From Actinacidiphila acididurans (GTDB lineage: Bacteria; Actinomycetota; Actinomycetes; Streptomycetales; Streptomycetaceae): a stretch of 64,000 bases of DNA. Numbering within the stretch: position 1 is the stretch's first letter; each line of letters opens with the position of its first letter. The notes beneath the pieces were generated by a model that saw only the letters and a list, made by a program, of their open reading frames with translations, searched no databases and was not told the origin of the DNA. Location of the stretch: contig NZ_JADKYB010000001.1 of assembly GCF_016918855.1 (NCBI RefSeq), positions 558,001 to 622,000 of the forward strand, written 5' to 3'. The translations under genes were made by a program, and so were the position numbers. Below, one piece after another: positions 17,218-26,499 of the stretch.

Positions 17218-19401
17218 ATGCCAGAAGCTTCCGCACCCTCCACGTCCTCGGCGTCCCCGGTGCCGGCCGCGCCCTCCACGTCCCCGGTGCCCGCCGCGCC
17301 CGCTGCGAGCCCGGCGTCCGCAGTGCCTGCCGCGCCCGCTGCGTCCGCCGCACCCATCGCGCCGTTCCTGCGGCGGCTGCTCGAACTCGTCGCGGAGGAC
17401 GCCCCCGCCGAGGAGTACGGGGCGGTGACGGTGCGGGCCAGGGCCGCTGGCGCGGGGCCGGCCGACCTGGCCGAGCTGGAGCAGGCCGTCGGGACGGCCC
17501 TGCGGGTGCGCCGGGTGCTGCGCCAGCACCGCCGCCGGGAGTCCGAACTGGCCGCGCTCTTCGACACCGCGGGCGACCTCGCCGCGCTGCGCGACCTCGA
17601 CGCGGTGCTGCAGTCCATCGTCCGCAGGGCGCGCATGCTGCTGGGCACCGACACCGCGTACCTGACCCTGCGCGACGAGGAGGCCGGCGACACCTACATG
17701 CGGGTCACCGACGGATCGGTGTCACCGCTGTTCCAGACGCTGCGGCTGAGCTACGGCGACGGCCTCGGCGGCCTCGTCGCGCAGTCCGCCCGGCCCTACG
17801 CCACCCCCGACTACCGCACCGACCAGCGCTTCCGGCACACCGGATCCATCGACGAGGGCGTACTGGACGAGGGCCTGGTCGGCATCCTCGGGGTGCCGCT
17901 GCTGCTCGGCGGCCGCGGCGGCGCCGCACGTGCGGTCGGCCTCCCGGCGAACGGCAGGGCGCCGAACGGCAGGGCGGCGAACGGCCCGGCATCGGCCGGG
18001 CCCGCGACGACCGGCCCCGCAACCAACGGCCCGGCGGCGAACGGGAGCCGGGCCACCTCCTCGGGCGCGGCCGACGGCGACGTGATCGGCGTGCTGTTCG
18101 CCGCCGACCGGACCCCGCGCCCGTTCACACCCGACGAGGTGGCGCTGCTGTGCTCGCTCGCCGCGCACGCCGCCATCGCCATCGACACCGCGAAGTCCAT
18201 CACCGAGCTCGCCGAGGCCGGCGCGGTCATCCGCGAGCACGCCGCGGCCATGCAGCGCGCCGAGGAGGCGCACGACCGGCTGACCGACCTGGTGCTGCGC
18301 GGCGGCGACGTCTCGGAGGTGGCCGCGGCCGTCGCGGGACTGCTCGAAGGACCCATCACCATCCACGACAGCGAGGGCCGGACCCTGGCCGCCGTCGGCC
18401 GGCGCGGCGAGGAGTTCGACGGCCCGGTGCCCGAGGCGTCGTCCCTGGTGCGGCACGCCGCCGACTCGCACGCCGCGGCCCGTGCGGTGTTCCGCGACAG
18501 CCGCTGGACGTGCGCGGTGCTCGCCGGGCAGGAGCTGCTCGGCAGCCTCGTGCTGTACGGGCGCGGCCGGCTCGACGACTCCGACCGCCGGCTGTTCGAG
18601 CGGGCCGGCGTGGTCACCGCGCTCCTGCTGCTGCTCAGCCGCTCCGTCGCCGAGACCGAGAACCGGGTGCGCGGCGAGCTGGTCGCCGACCTGCTGACCG
18701 CGCCCGACCGCGACCCGGCCGGCCTGGTGGTGCGCGGCCTGCGGCTCGGGATCGACCTGGCGCGACCGTGCCTGCTGCTCGTCGCCGAGACCGTCCCCGG
18801 CCACCACGACAAGCTGGTGGCGGCCGCGGGGCGCTGCCTGTTCGGCAGCGACGGCATCAGCGCCGAGCAGTCCGGCACCGTCGTGCTCCTGCTGCCGCAC
18901 GACGGTGCGCTGCCCGGCGCCGCGGCCCGCGCGGCCGTCGCCCAGCTCACCCCGCTCGTCGGCGTGCCGGTGACGGTCGCCGCGGGCGGGCCGGCCGCCG
19001 GGCCGCGGGCGATCGCCGACGCGCACGCCGAAGCGCTGCGCTGCCTGCGGGCACTGCAGGCGCTCGGCCGCACCGGCGACGGTGCCAGCGCCGCCGAACT
19101 CGGCTTCCTCGGCGTGCTGCTGGGCAACGAGCGCGACGTGGAGTCGTTCGTCACCGCGACGCTCGGGCCGCTGCTGGAGTACGACGCCCGCCGCGGCACC
19201 GAACTGGTCCGCACGCTCGGCGCCTACTTCGCCTGCGGCGGCACGCTGACCCGCACCAAGGACGAACTGCACCTGCACGTCAACACGGTCGTCCAGCGCC
19301 TGGACCGCATCCAGGCGCTGCTCGGCGCCGGCTGGAGCGACCCCGAGCGCGCGCTGGAACTCCAGCTCGCGCTGCGGCTGCACCTGCTGTCCGGCTCCTG
19401 A
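17218..19401 (+). CDS. PucR-family regulator with GAF domain
   Basis: A 727-aa regulator. After an Ala/Pro/Ser-rich tail (about 1-45) and a coiled segment (RVLRQHRRRESELAAL), a GAF domain spans about 110-330. It is interrupted near residues 240-280 by a low-complexity run rich in Asn-Gly, Ala and Pro (GRAPNGRAANGPAS). The central part senses a ligand by analogy. The C-terminus LVRTLGAYFACGGTLTRTKD followed by LHLHVNTVVQRLDRIQALLG is the PucR helix-turn-helix (HTH_30) signature. The ATG at 17218 is chosen; a GTG at 17209 is possible. It lies between the 3-hydroxybutyrate genes and an ABC transporter operon on the other strand, and could activate either in response to a carboxylate. Confidence 0.88.
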   Translation: MPEASAPSTSSASPVPAAPSTSPVPAAPAASPASAVPAAPAASAAPIAPFLRRLLELVAEDAPAEEYGAVTVRARAAGAGPADLAELEQAVGTALRVRRVLRQHRRRESELAALFDTAGDLAALRDLDAVLQSIVRRARMLLGTDTAYLTLRDEEAGDTYMRVTDGSVSPLFQTLRLSYGDGLGGLVAQSARPYATPDYRTDQRFRHTGSIDEGVLDEGLVGILGVPLLLGGRGGAARAVGLPANGRAPNGRAANGPASAGPATTGPATNGPAANGSRATSSGAADGDVIGVLFAADRTPRPFTPDEVALLCSLAAHAAIAIDTAKSITELAEAGAVIREHAAAMQRAEEAHDRLTDLVLRGGDVSEVAAAVAGLLEGPITIHDSEGRTLAAVGRRGEEFDGPVPEASSLVRHAADSHAAARAVFRDSRWTCAVLAGQELLGSLVLYGRGRLDDSDRRLFERAGVVTALLLLLSRSVAETENRVRGELVADLLTAPDRDPAGLVVRGLRLGIDLARPCLLLVAETVPGHHDKLVAAAGRCLFGSDGISAEQSGTVVLLLPHDGALPGAAARAAVAQLTPLVGVPVTVAAGGPAAGPRAIADAHAEALRCLRALQALGRTGDGASAAELGFLGVLLGNERDVESFVTATLGPLLEYDARRGTELVRTLGAYFACGGTLTRTKDELHLHVNTVVQRLDRIQALLGAGWSDPERALELQLALRLHLLSGS

Positions 19402-19471
19402 GCGGGCGTTTTCCCGGGACGTGTTCTCCCCGGCAGGCGTTCTCCCGAGGTGGGCGTCCCTGCCGGCGGGC
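19402..19471. repeat. Degenerate ggcgtt(t/c)tccc repeats with inverted pair
   Basis: After the PucR stop the motif recurs loosely: gggcgttttcccgg, cgtgttctccccgg, ggcgttctcccgag, gggcgtccctgccgg, gggcgttg. Within it, ccggcagg and cctgccgg are inverted copies about 20 bases apart and could serve as the PucR terminator. Confidence 0.35.
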
Positions 19472-19479
19472 GTTGAAGC

Positions 19480-19974
19480 CAGGTCCTTGTGCAGGACGAC
19501 GCACGGCCGGCCGTGCGCCCGGTCGACGCGACGGTCGATCTCGCGCCGGCCCAGCGCCGTCCAGAACGCGAGCGCCGCGGGATTGCTCTCCGGCACCGCC
19601 GGACGCAGGCCCCCGCGTCCCTCGGCGCGGAACCGCTCCTCGACCAGTGCGGCCACCGCGCGTCCCATCCCCTGGCGGTGGAAGCGGCCGTGCACCATCA
19701 GCAGCCCGATCCACGGCAGCCCGTCCGCGGGACGGCGGTCGAGCAGGCACACGACCCCGACGAGCCGCCCTTGGGTGTCGCGGGCGAACAGGACCGCACC
19801 GCCGCCGGCACCGGCCTCCTCCCGCAGATCCGCCTCGACCCGCTCGGCGTCGATGTGCTCGGGATCGTGCTCGCCGGCCGCCCGCCAGTAGGCCGGGTCG
19901 GTCGCGTGGACCTCGACGACCTCGGCGATCTCCCCGGCGGACAAGCGCAGCGGCGACAGCGAGAGAACGGGCAT
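19480..19974 (-). CDS. GNAT-type acetyltransferase domain, no nearby stop codon
   Basis: From the ATG at 19974, 165 residues form a GNAT fold: VVCLLDRRPADGLPWIGLLM is the beta4 region, then GRFHRQGMGRAVAALVEERF is the acetyl-CoA-binding motif A (R/Q-x-x-G-x-G/A), and NPAALAFWTALGRREIDRRV is motif B. The domain ends near VLHKDL at 19480, but the frame has no stop until 17722, deep inside the antisense of the PucR gene. The given end is therefore the domain end, not a stop codon. Either the natural stop was lost or shifted, or the product carries a long meaningless tail. It follows livM by 59 bases on the same strand. Acceptor unknown. Confidence 0.55.
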
Positions 19975-20033
19975 GCGGGCCAGGGTGGTCAGGCCGCGAG
20001 GCCCGGTCACCCCGGCCCGTCCAGGTGCGTGGG

Positions 20034-21173
20034 TCAGCCGTCCACCTGAGCCCCGGCGGTGCCTGCTTCCCCACGCTTGCTCCGCCGTGCCCCGGCCCGG
20101 GCCGCGCGCAGCCGCTGCGGGAGCCGGGCCACGCCGCCGGGCAGGACGTACACGGCGACGACGAACAGCGTGCCCAGCAGGAACAGCGGCTGCGACAACG
20201 GCACCCGCAGCACCGACGGCAGGCCGGCCACCGTTCCCGAGCCGGCGAGGTCGCCGAGCCGCTGGTCGGCCCAGGTGTAGGCGACGCCGCCGATCAGCGG
20301 CCCCCAGCGTGAACCGGATCCGCCGAGGACCACCATCACCAGCAGGGACAGCGTGAAGTCGGACGTGGTGGTCTGCGGGGTCGCGCCGCCGGTGAGCAGC
20401 AGGTGCACCACGCCGCCGGCCGCGGCCAGCGCGCCGGCGACGACGAAGGCCACGAGCTTGAAGCCGTACGGGCGCAAGCCCAGCACCTCCACGCGGCGCT
20501 CGTTCTCCTTGATGCCCTCCCACACCCGCCCGGTGGGGGAGCGCACCGCCCACTGCACCACCACCAGCGTCAGCACCAGGTACGCCAGCGCGATCCAGTA
20601 CAGGTTGGCGGTGTTGTCGATGCCGGCCAGGAACGACGGCAGCTTGTCCGCGGGGATCGCCCGGCCCTCCTCGCCGCCGGTCACCCCGCCCGGGTCGCGC
20701 TCCACCAGCAGCGAACCGGCCTGCGCGAACGCCAGCGTGACCATGGAGAACGCGATGCCGGACACTCGCAGCGACACCGACCCGAGCAGCGCGGCAAGCG
20801 CCGTCCCGGACAGCAGGCCCAGCACCACCGAGGGCACGAACGGCAGCCCGGCCTCGATCATGAAGGTGTTGGTGGCGTAGCTGCCCGCCGCGAAGTAGAG
20901 CGCGTGCCCGAACGACAGCAGGCCGGTCCGGCCCAGCAGCAGGTCGTAACCGGTCGCCAGCGCCCCGAACACCAGGCAGAGCGCCAGGAGTTGCAGGCTG
21001 CCGGCGGAACCGATCGGGCCGTCGAGCAGGCCCGGCAGCGGCATCGCGCTGTACGGGACGGCGATCAGCGCCACCAGCGCCACCGCGGGCCACCAGCGCG
21101 TCCAGCCGCGGGCGCCGGGCGAGGCCGCCGCGGTGTCGGGGGCCGCCTCGCGGACCGGAGTGGCGGTGCTCAT
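20034..21173 (-). CDS. livM: Branched-chain amino acid-type ABC transporter permease (LivM)
   Basis: A 379-aa inner-membrane permease with about 10 hydrophobic segments. It contains GYDLLLGRTGLLSFGHALYF, the conserved first half of LivM permeases, and WEGIKENERRVEVLGLRPYG, the coupling helix that contacts the ATPases. The start at 21173 overlaps livH by four bases (ATGA), a sign of translational coupling. It is the last transporter gene of a five-gene minus-strand operon (binding protein, LivG, LivF, LivH, LivM). Confidence 0.92.
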   Translation of the reverse strand: MSTATPVREAAPDTAAASPGARGWTRWWPAVALVALIAVPYSAMPLPGLLDGPIGSAGSLQLLALCLVFGALATGYDLLLGRTGLLSFGHALYFAAGSYATNTFMIEAGLPFVPSVVLGLLSGTALAALLGSVSLRVSGIAFSMVTLAFAQAGSLLVERDPGGVTGGEEGRAIPADKLPSFLAGIDNTANLYWIALAYLVLTLVVVQWAVRSPTGRVWEGIKENERRVEVLGLRPYGFKLVAFVVAGALAAAGGVVHLLLTGGATPQTTTSDFTLSLLVMVVLGGSGSRWGPLIGGVAYTWADQRLGDLAGSGTVAGLPSVLRVPLSQPLFLLGTLFVVAVYVLPGGVARLPQRLRAARAGARRSKRGEAGTAGAQVDG

Positions 21174-22057
21174 GCGAGCCTCCCGGTGAGACCGCTCGGC
21201 CGCAGGAGCAGCAGGGCGGCGAGCAGGACGACCACGGCGAGGTCGCCGAGGCCGGACGCGGTGTAGTAGTTGGCGAACTGCTGGACCAGCCCGACGCCGG
21301 CCGCGGCCAGCGCGGCACCGGCCACCGAGCCCATGCCGCCCATCACCACGACCACGAACGCGAAGATCAGCAGCGAGGTGCCCTGGCCCGGGTCGACCGA
21401 GCCGTAGTAGAGCCCACCGAGCGCGCCGCCGAGCGCCGCCGCGGCCCCGCCGATCGCGAACACCAGGGTGAACGCCCGCCGTACGTCGATGCCGAGGGCG
21501 GTGACCATGGCACGGTCCTCCACCCCGGCCCGCACCACCAGGCCGTGCCGGGTGCGGCCGAGAAAGAGCCGCAGCGCGGCGAGCACCAGCAGCGCCGCAC
21601 CCACCAGCACCAGCCGGTTGACCGGGATCCGCGCACCCAGCAGGCCGAACGTCCCCGACAGCGCGTGCGGCCCGGGGAAGGGACGCGCGTCGGCGCCCCA
21701 GATCGCCGACAGCAGCGCCGGCACCGCCAGGCCCACGCCGACCGTGGCCAGCACCTGCTCCCTCGGCCGCTGGTACAGCGGCCGGATCAGAGCCAGTTCG
21801 AGGACCACCGCGGCCAGCGTGCCCACCGCGGTCCCGAAGGCGACGGCCAGCACGAAGCCCGCGCCGGAGGAACCCGCGCCCGGCAGGTGTCCGGAGGCGG
21901 CCCACCAGCTGCCGTACGCCCCGATGGACAGCAGCGCGCCGTGCGCGAAGTTGAGCACGTCCATCAGGCCGAAGATCAGCGACAGCCCGGAGGCCACCAG
22001 GAAGTACAGGGCGCCCAGGCCCAGTCCGGTGACCGCGAGCAGAACGACGGTGGACAT
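21170..22057 (-). CDS. livH: Branched-chain amino acid-type ABC transporter permease (LivH)
   Basis: A 295-aa permease. GLMDVLNFAHGALLSIGAYG is the signature of LivH proteins, and the cytoplasmic coupling helix includes LVVRAGVEDRAMVTALGIDV. About eight hydrophobic segments are visible. The start overlaps the livF stop by one base (TGATG) and the end overlaps livM by four. It partners with LivM to form the transport channel. Confidence 0.92.
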   Translation of the reverse strand: MSTVVLLAVTGLGLGALYFLVASGLSLIFGLMDVLNFAHGALLSIGAYGSWWAASGHLPGAGSSGAGFVLAVAFGTAVGTLAAVVLELALIRPLYQRPREQVLATVGVGLAVPALLSAIWGADARPFPGPHALSGTFGLLGARIPVNRLVLVGAALLVLAALRLFLGRTRHGLVVRAGVEDRAMVTALGIDVRRAFTLVFAIGGAAAALGGALGGLYYGSVDPGQGTSLLIFAFVVVVMGGMGSVAGAALAAAGVGLVQQFANYYTASGLGDLAVVVLLAALLLLRPSGLTGRLA

Positions 22058-22800
22058 CAGGCGTCCGCCTCCTCGTGCGCGGGGGAGTTCGAGCCGACGC
22101 CCAGCAGGCGGCGGGTCGCCACGGCGTCGGCCAGCAGGTCCGCGGCCGGGCCGCGGTGCGCGGTGCGGCCGTCGGCCAGCACGACGCAGGATGCGGCCAG
22201 CCGCCGTACCAGGGCGAGGTTCTGCTCGACGAGCAGCACCGGCACGGCCTGCGCCGCGCGTTCCAGCACCTGGGCCACCTCGGTGACCACGCGCGGCGCC
22301 AGGCCCTTCGTCGGCTCGTCGGCGATGATCAGCCGGTTGCCGTTGAGCAGGGTGCGGGCGATCGCCACCATCTGCTGCTGGCCGCCGGACAGGGTGCCGG
22401 CCGACTGGCGGGCCCGTTCCCGCAGTTCGGGGAACAGCTCGTACACCAGTGGGTAGTCGGGCGCGCCGGCGCCCGCCCGCTCGGCCAGCCGCAGGTTCTC
22501 CGCGACGGTCAGGCCGGCGAATACCCCGCGGTCCTCCGGCGCGTAGCCGATGCCGCGGCGCACCAGGTCGTGCGTCGCCAGCCGCACCGTCTCCGCGCCG
22601 GCGAAGCGGACGCTGCCGGTGCGCGGCACCAGCCCGAGGACCCCGCGCACGGTGGTGGTCTTGCCGGCGCCGTTGCGGCCGAGCAGTGCGGTGACGCCGG
22701 ACGGCGCCACGTCCAGGTCCACGCCGTGCAGGATGTGCCGGCCGCCCAGCACGACCCGCAACCCGCGGACCGCCAGCAGCGGTTCGGTCGCCGCGCTCAC
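22057..22800 (-). CDS. livF: ABC transporter ATP-binding protein (LivF)
   Basis: A 247-aa ATPase. Walker A GRNGAGKTT, Q-loop region IGYAPEDRGVF, signature LSGGQQQMVAIARTL, Walker B LIIADEPTKGL and H-loop-type Gln-Asn (LLVEQNL) are all present. LVEQN instead of a His is typical of LivF proteins. The GTG at 22800 overlaps the livG stop by four bases (GTGA). Confidence 0.93.
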   Translation of the reverse strand: MSAATEPLLAVRGLRVVLGGRHILHGVDLDVAPSGVTALLGRNGAGKTTTVRGVLGLVPRTGSVRFAGAETVRLATHDLVRRGIGYAPEDRGVFAGLTVAENLRLAERAGAGAPDYPLVYELFPELRERARQSAGTLSGGQQQMVAIARTLLNGNRLIIADEPTKGLAPRVVTEVAQVLERAAQAVPVLLVEQNLALVRRLAASCVVLADGRTAHRGPAADLLADAVATRRLLGVGSNSPAHEEADA

Positions 22801-23540
22801 AACGCCTCCCCGAGGTACGCGGACTGCACGGTGGCGTCCGCCATGACGGCCTGCGGCGTGTCCAGGGCCAGCAGCGTGCCGTGGTGCATCACCGCCAGCC
22901 GGTCGGCCAGGCCCAGCAGCACGTCCATGTGGTGCTCGACCATCAGGACCGTGCGGCCCTCGTCGCGGTGCAGCGAGCGGATCAGTGCGGTGAGCGCCGG
23001 CACCTCCTCGGCGCTCACCCCCGCCATCGGCTCGTCCAGCAGCATCAGCCGCGGCTCTCCGACCAGCAGCACGGCGAGTTCGAGCTTGCGCTTCTCGCCG
23101 TGCGACAGCGACCCGGCGACCGCGTCGGCGCGGTGGCCCAGGCCGGTGCGCTCCAGCACGCGGGCGACCTGGCCGCCGTAGGCGGCGGCCCGCCGCCACA
23201 GCCGGTACGAGCCGCCGTCGGCGGCCTGCGCCGCCAGCCGCACGTGGTCCGCGACCGTCATCGCCGGCCACAGGCTGGACGTCTGGAACGTGCGGCCCAG
23301 GCCGCGCCGGGCCCGGGCCGCCACGCCCTCGGCCGTCACGTCCGCGCCGTCCAGCGCGATCGACCCGCGGCCCGCCGGGACCAGGCCGCTGATCAGGTTG
23401 AACAGGGAGGTCTTGCCGGCGCCGTTGGGACCGATGAACGCCAGGAACTCGCCCTCGCGCACGTCGAACGACACGTCGTCGACGATGGTCGCGCCGCCCA
23501 CCGACCAGCCCACGCCGGCCAGGTGCAGGACAGGGGCCAC
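22797..23540 (-). CDS. livG: ABC transporter ATP-binding protein (LivG)
   Basis: A 247-aa ATPase. Walker A GPNGAGKTSLFNLISG is the LivG variant, RTFQTSSLWPAMTVADHV is the family-specific Q-loop segment, and signature LSHGEKRKLELAVLL, Walker B LMLLDEPMAGVS and LMVEHHMD follow. The start is the GTG at 23540, two bases after the stop of the binding-protein gene. It pairs with LivF as the heterodimeric motor. Confidence 0.93.
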   Translation of the reverse strand: MAPVLHLAGVGWSVGGATIVDDVSFDVREGEFLAFIGPNGAGKTSLFNLISGLVPAGRGSIALDGADVTAEGVAARARRGLGRTFQTSSLWPAMTVADHVRLAAQAADGGSYRLWRRAAAYGGQVARVLERTGLGHRADAVAGSLSHGEKRKLELAVLLVGEPRLMLLDEPMAGVSAEEVPALTALIRSLHRDEGRTVLMVEHHMDVLLGLADRLAVMHHGTLLALDTPQAVMADATVQSAYLGEAL

Positions 23541-23542
23541 GA

Positions 23543-24802
23543 TCAGCCCGCCATCGCGTGCGGCGGCGGCGTCACCGCGGTCATCGGCAGCCGGCCGACC
23601 AGCTGCGGCTTGGCCGCGGCGCCGACGCCGGTGAGCTTGGCGGTGAACATCGGCTGCAGCAGGGCGTGGTCCGCCGCGCGGATCTGCTCGTCGCCCTTGG
23701 GACCCTGGAACGACCAGCCCTCCAGGGACTTGGCCATGGCCGTGGCGTCCGTCGCGCTGCCCGCCTCGATGGCGTGCACGATCATCAGCGCCGCGGTGAA
23801 GCCGTCCGGGCTGAACAGGTCGGGCGTGCCGCCGGCTGCCGTGATGCCGTCCAGCATCGCCTTCTCGACCGGCGTGCCGGCCGCGCCCGGGAAGTAGTGC
23901 GCCAGGAACGACACCTTCGAACCGGCCGTCCCGAACAGCGGGTACGAGGCGACCCCGGCCAGGCCCGTGACGACCTTGGTGGAGGTCACCACACCCTGCT
24001 GGTCCAGCGCCGTCCACAGCGCGGGTGCGCTGGTTCCGGCCCACGCCACGAACACCAGGTCCGGCTTGCGGGACTTGACCTGCCGGGCGAACGGCGTCAG
24101 GTCACCCGCGCTCGGCGGCGCCAGGACCGAGTCCACCGTGGCTCCCTGGCCGCCCAGCACCTGCTTGACCGCCGCGACGTTTGCCTGCCCGAACGCGGAG
24201 TTCTGGGCGAGCACGACGACCTTCTTGCCCTTGGAGTCGCCGAGCAGCGAACCCGCGGTGAGGATGTCCTGGTACGACTGCCGGCCGGAACGGAAGGTGT
24301 AGGCGTTCACGCCGGTCAGCGCGTCGGTGGCGGCCGGTCCCGAGATGTACAGCACCTTGTTCTGCGCCGCCAGCGGGGCGAGTTGCAGCGCGACACCGGA
24401 GTCGGTGGTGCCGGCGATGATCCGGGTGCCCTTGCCGATCAGCGACTTGGCCTCGGCCACCGCCTTTGCCGGGTCGCCCGCGTCGTCCTGCTCGGTGACC
24501 TCCACCTTGTGCCCGGCCGCCTTGCCGGTGTTGTGCGTGGCGTACGCCAGGCCGGCGTCGAACCCCTCGAGGTACTGCTTGCCGTAGGCGGCCAGGGGCC
24601 CGCTGCGCGAGTACACCAGGCCCACCTTCACCGGTGCGGACGCGGTGCCGGCACCGTCCTGCGAGGAACTGCCGGTCTGGCCGGGCTTGCTGCAGCCGGC
24701 CAGCAGCACGCCGCCCGCGGCCAGCAGGGCGAGCGCGGTGAGGGATCTGCTCCTGTGCGGAGCCGAGGGCCCCGAAATGGTGGACGTGACGATGCGACGC
24801 AT
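23543..24802 (-). CDS. ABC transporter substrate-binding lipoprotein (Liv type)
   Basis: A 419-aa protein with a signal peptide ending in lipobox LLAGC (Cys near residue 37), so it is anchored outside the membrane. The mature part is a type I periplasmic-binding fold: VKVGLVYSRSGPLAAYGKQY, then VEVTEQDDAGDPAKAVAEAK and IIAGTTDSGVALQLAPLA. GGGAG lies before the ATG at 24802. It is the first gene of the liv operon. Such systems carry branched-chain amino acids, amides, urea or aromatic acids. Neighbours suggest a small carboxylate is possible, but the substrate is not visible in the sequence. Confidence 0.9.
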   Translation of the reverse strand: MRRIVTSTISGPSAPHRSRSLTALALLAAGGVLLAGCSKPGQTGSSSQDGAGTASAPVKVGLVYSRSGPLAAYGKQYLEGFDAGLAYATHNTGKAAGHKVEVTEQDDAGDPAKAVAEAKSLIGKGTRIIAGTTDSGVALQLAPLAAQNKVLYISGPAATDALTGVNAYTFRSGRQSYQDILTAGSLLGDSKGKKVVVLAQNSAFGQANVAAVKQVLGGQGATVDSVLAPPSAGDLTPFARQVKSRKPDLVFVAWAGTSAPALWTALDQQGVVTSTKVVTGLAGVASYPLFGTAGSKVSFLAHYFPGAAGTPVEKAMLDGITAAGGTPDLFSPDGFTAALMIVHAIEAGSATDATAMAKSLEGWSFQGPKGDEQIRAADHALLQPMFTAKLTGVGAAAKPQLVGRLPMTAVTPPPHAMAG

Positions 24803-25049
24803 GGCGACCGGCTCCCGGAGAGGCGGATGGTTGGGTGAACCGTAGAAGCGGCCAGGTCAACCGGACATGTGGTCGGCACACGCTCTGCACGGCCGATCGG
24901 TGTCGGCGGGGACCATGGCGGGCGCCTGGAGCGCTCGGAAAGGGTGGCAGGACCGGGGGCCGTCGCCACCGGCGGGCCCGAGCCCCCGGTTCCGGTGCCG
25001 AACGCCCGGACGGGCACCCTCACTTCGACCCCTCGGGGAAGGCGGACGC

Positions 25050-25799
25050 ATGGACAAGGTGGTGGCCTCGGCCGACCACGCGGTGGCGGACATCCCGGAC
25101 GGCGCGACGCTGGCCGTCGGTGGCTTCGGCCTCTGCGGCATCCCCTCCACGCTGATCGCCGCACTCGTCCGGTCGGGAGCCGGCGGTCTTCAGGTCGTCT
25201 CCAACAACTGCGGCGTCGACGACTGGGGGCTCGGGCTGCTGCTGGGCCTGGGCCGGATCGCCCGGATGACGTCCTCCTACGTCGGCGAGAACAAGGAGTT
25301 CGCGCGGCGCTACCTGGCCGGCGAGCTGGAGGTGGAGCTCACCCCGCAGGGCACGGCCGGCGGCGCCGGCATCCCTGCGTTCTTCACCCCGGCCGGCGCC
25401 GGCACCCAGATCGAGGAGGGCGGCCTCGCCTGGCGCTACGCCGCCGACGGCTCGGTCGCGGTGGCCTCGCCGCCCAAGGAGGTACGGGAGTTCGGCGGCG
25501 TCCGGTACCTGATGGAGGAGGCCATCACCACCGACTTCGCGCTGGTGCGGGCCGACGTCGCCGACCGGCACGGCAACTGCGCATTCCACGCCGCCGCCCG
25601 CAACTTCAACCCGCTGTGCGCGGCCGCCGCCCGGACCACGCTGGTCGAGGCCGAACGCATCGTGGAACCGGGCGAGTTGCCGCCCGACGCGATCCACCTG
25701 CCCGGGGTCTACGTCGACCGGGTGGTCGCCGCGGACCCGCACGACAAGCGCATCGAACGCCGCACCGTCCGCAGCCCGCGGGCCCAGAAGGAGAAGTGA
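25050..25799 (+). CDS. scoA: 3-oxoacid CoA-transferase, subunit A
   Basis: A 249-aa alpha subunit. [20 protein letters not shown] is the CoA-transferase family I glycine signature, and [39 protein letters not shown] and [20 protein letters not shown] match the ScoA/PcaI subfamily. GGGGAAGG precedes the ATG at 25050. The B subunit follows with a 2-base gap. With succinyl-CoA as donor the pair converts acetoacetate to acetoacetyl-CoA (or 3-oxoadipate to its CoA ester). Linkage to 3-hydroxybutyrate dehydrogenase in this region favours acetoacetate. Confidence 0.92.
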   Translation: MDKVVASADHAVADIPDGATLAVGGFGLCGIPSTLIAALVRSGAGGLQVVSNNCGVDDWGLGLLLGLGRIARMTSSYVGENKEFARRYLAGELEVELTPQGTAGGAGIPAFFTPAGAGTQIEEGGLAWRYAADGSVAVASPPKEVREFGGVRYLMEEAITTDFALVRADVADRHGNCAFHAAARNFNPLCAAAARTTLVEAERIVEPGELPPDAIHLPGVYVDRVVAADPHDKRIERRTVRSPRAQKEK

Positions 25800-25801
25800 C
25801 C

Positions 25802-26449
25802 GTGCCCCTCGACCGCGACCGGCTCGCCGCCCGGGCCGCCCGCGAACTGCGCGACGGCGAGTACGTCAACCTCGGCATCGGCCTGCCGACCCTCATCCCC
25901 GACCACCTGCCCGACGGCGTCCACGTCGTGCTGCACTCCGAGAACGGCATCCTCGGCACCGGCCCCTACCCGGTCGCGGGGGAGGAGCATCCCGACCTGA
26001 TCAACGCGGGCAAGGAGACGGTCACCGCGGCGCCCGGCGCGGCGTACTTCGACTCGGCGCTCTCCTTCGGCATGGTCCGCGCCGGGCGGATCGACGTGTC
26101 CGTGCTCGGCGCCATGCAGGTCCCCGCACACGGCGACCTCGCGAACTGGATGATCCCCGGCAAGATGGTCAAGGGCATGGGCGGCGCCATGGACCTGGTG
26201 CACGGTGCCGGCCGGCTCATCGTGGTGATGGAGCACGTGGCCCGAGACGGCTCGCCGAAGATCGTCCCCGAACTCACCCTGCCCGCCACCGGGCGCCGGG
26301 TGGTCGACCGCATCGTCACCGATCTGGTCGTCATCGACGTCACACCGGACGGCCTGCGGCTCGCCGAACTCGCTCCGGGCGTCGACCTGGAGCAGGTGCG
26401 CGCCGCGACCGGAGCGGAGCTGCTGGTGCCGCAGAGCCTGGCGGCCTGA
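25802..26449 (+). CDS. scoB: 3-oxoacid CoA-transferase, subunit B
   Basis: A 215-aa beta subunit. [20 protein letters not shown] opens the fold and [13 protein letters not shown] holds the catalytic Glu that carries the CoA thioester intermediate. [18 protein letters not shown] and [19 protein letters not shown] are subunit-B hallmarks. The GTG start at 25802 is two bases after the subunit A stop, so the pair is translated from one message. A strong hairpin at 26458 ends the unit. Confidence 0.93.
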   Translation: MPLDRDRLAARAARELRDGEYVNLGIGLPTLIPDHLPDGVHVVLHSENGILGTGPYPVAGEEHPDLINAGKETVTAAPGAAYFDSALSFGMVRAGRIDVSVLGAMQVPAHGDLANWMIPGKMVKGMGGAMDLVHGAGRLIVVMEHVARDGSPKIVPELTLPATGRRVVDRIVTDLVVIDVTPDGLRLAELAPGVDLEQVRAATGAELLVPQSLAA

Positions 26450-26457
26450 CCGCACCG

Positions 26458-26485
26458 AGCGGGCCCGCCCCGGCCCGGGCCCGCT
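26458..26485. terminator. Bidirectional terminator between scoB and hydrolase
   Basis: Perfect 10-bp arms agcgggcccg (26458-26467) and cgggcccgct (26476-26485) around an 8-base loop, nine bases after the scoB stop and just beyond the convergent hydrolase stop at 26500. Confidence 0.75.
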
Positions 26486-26499
26486 GGGTGGCTCGACTC

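Noticed and set aside
17722..21318. A single 1198-residue minus-strand protein spanning livM antisense frames, GNAT and pucR antisense
   Set aside because: Only the GNAT segment has a recognisable domain; the rest is composition typical of shadow frames opposite or beside real genes (livM in another frame, pucR on the other strand).
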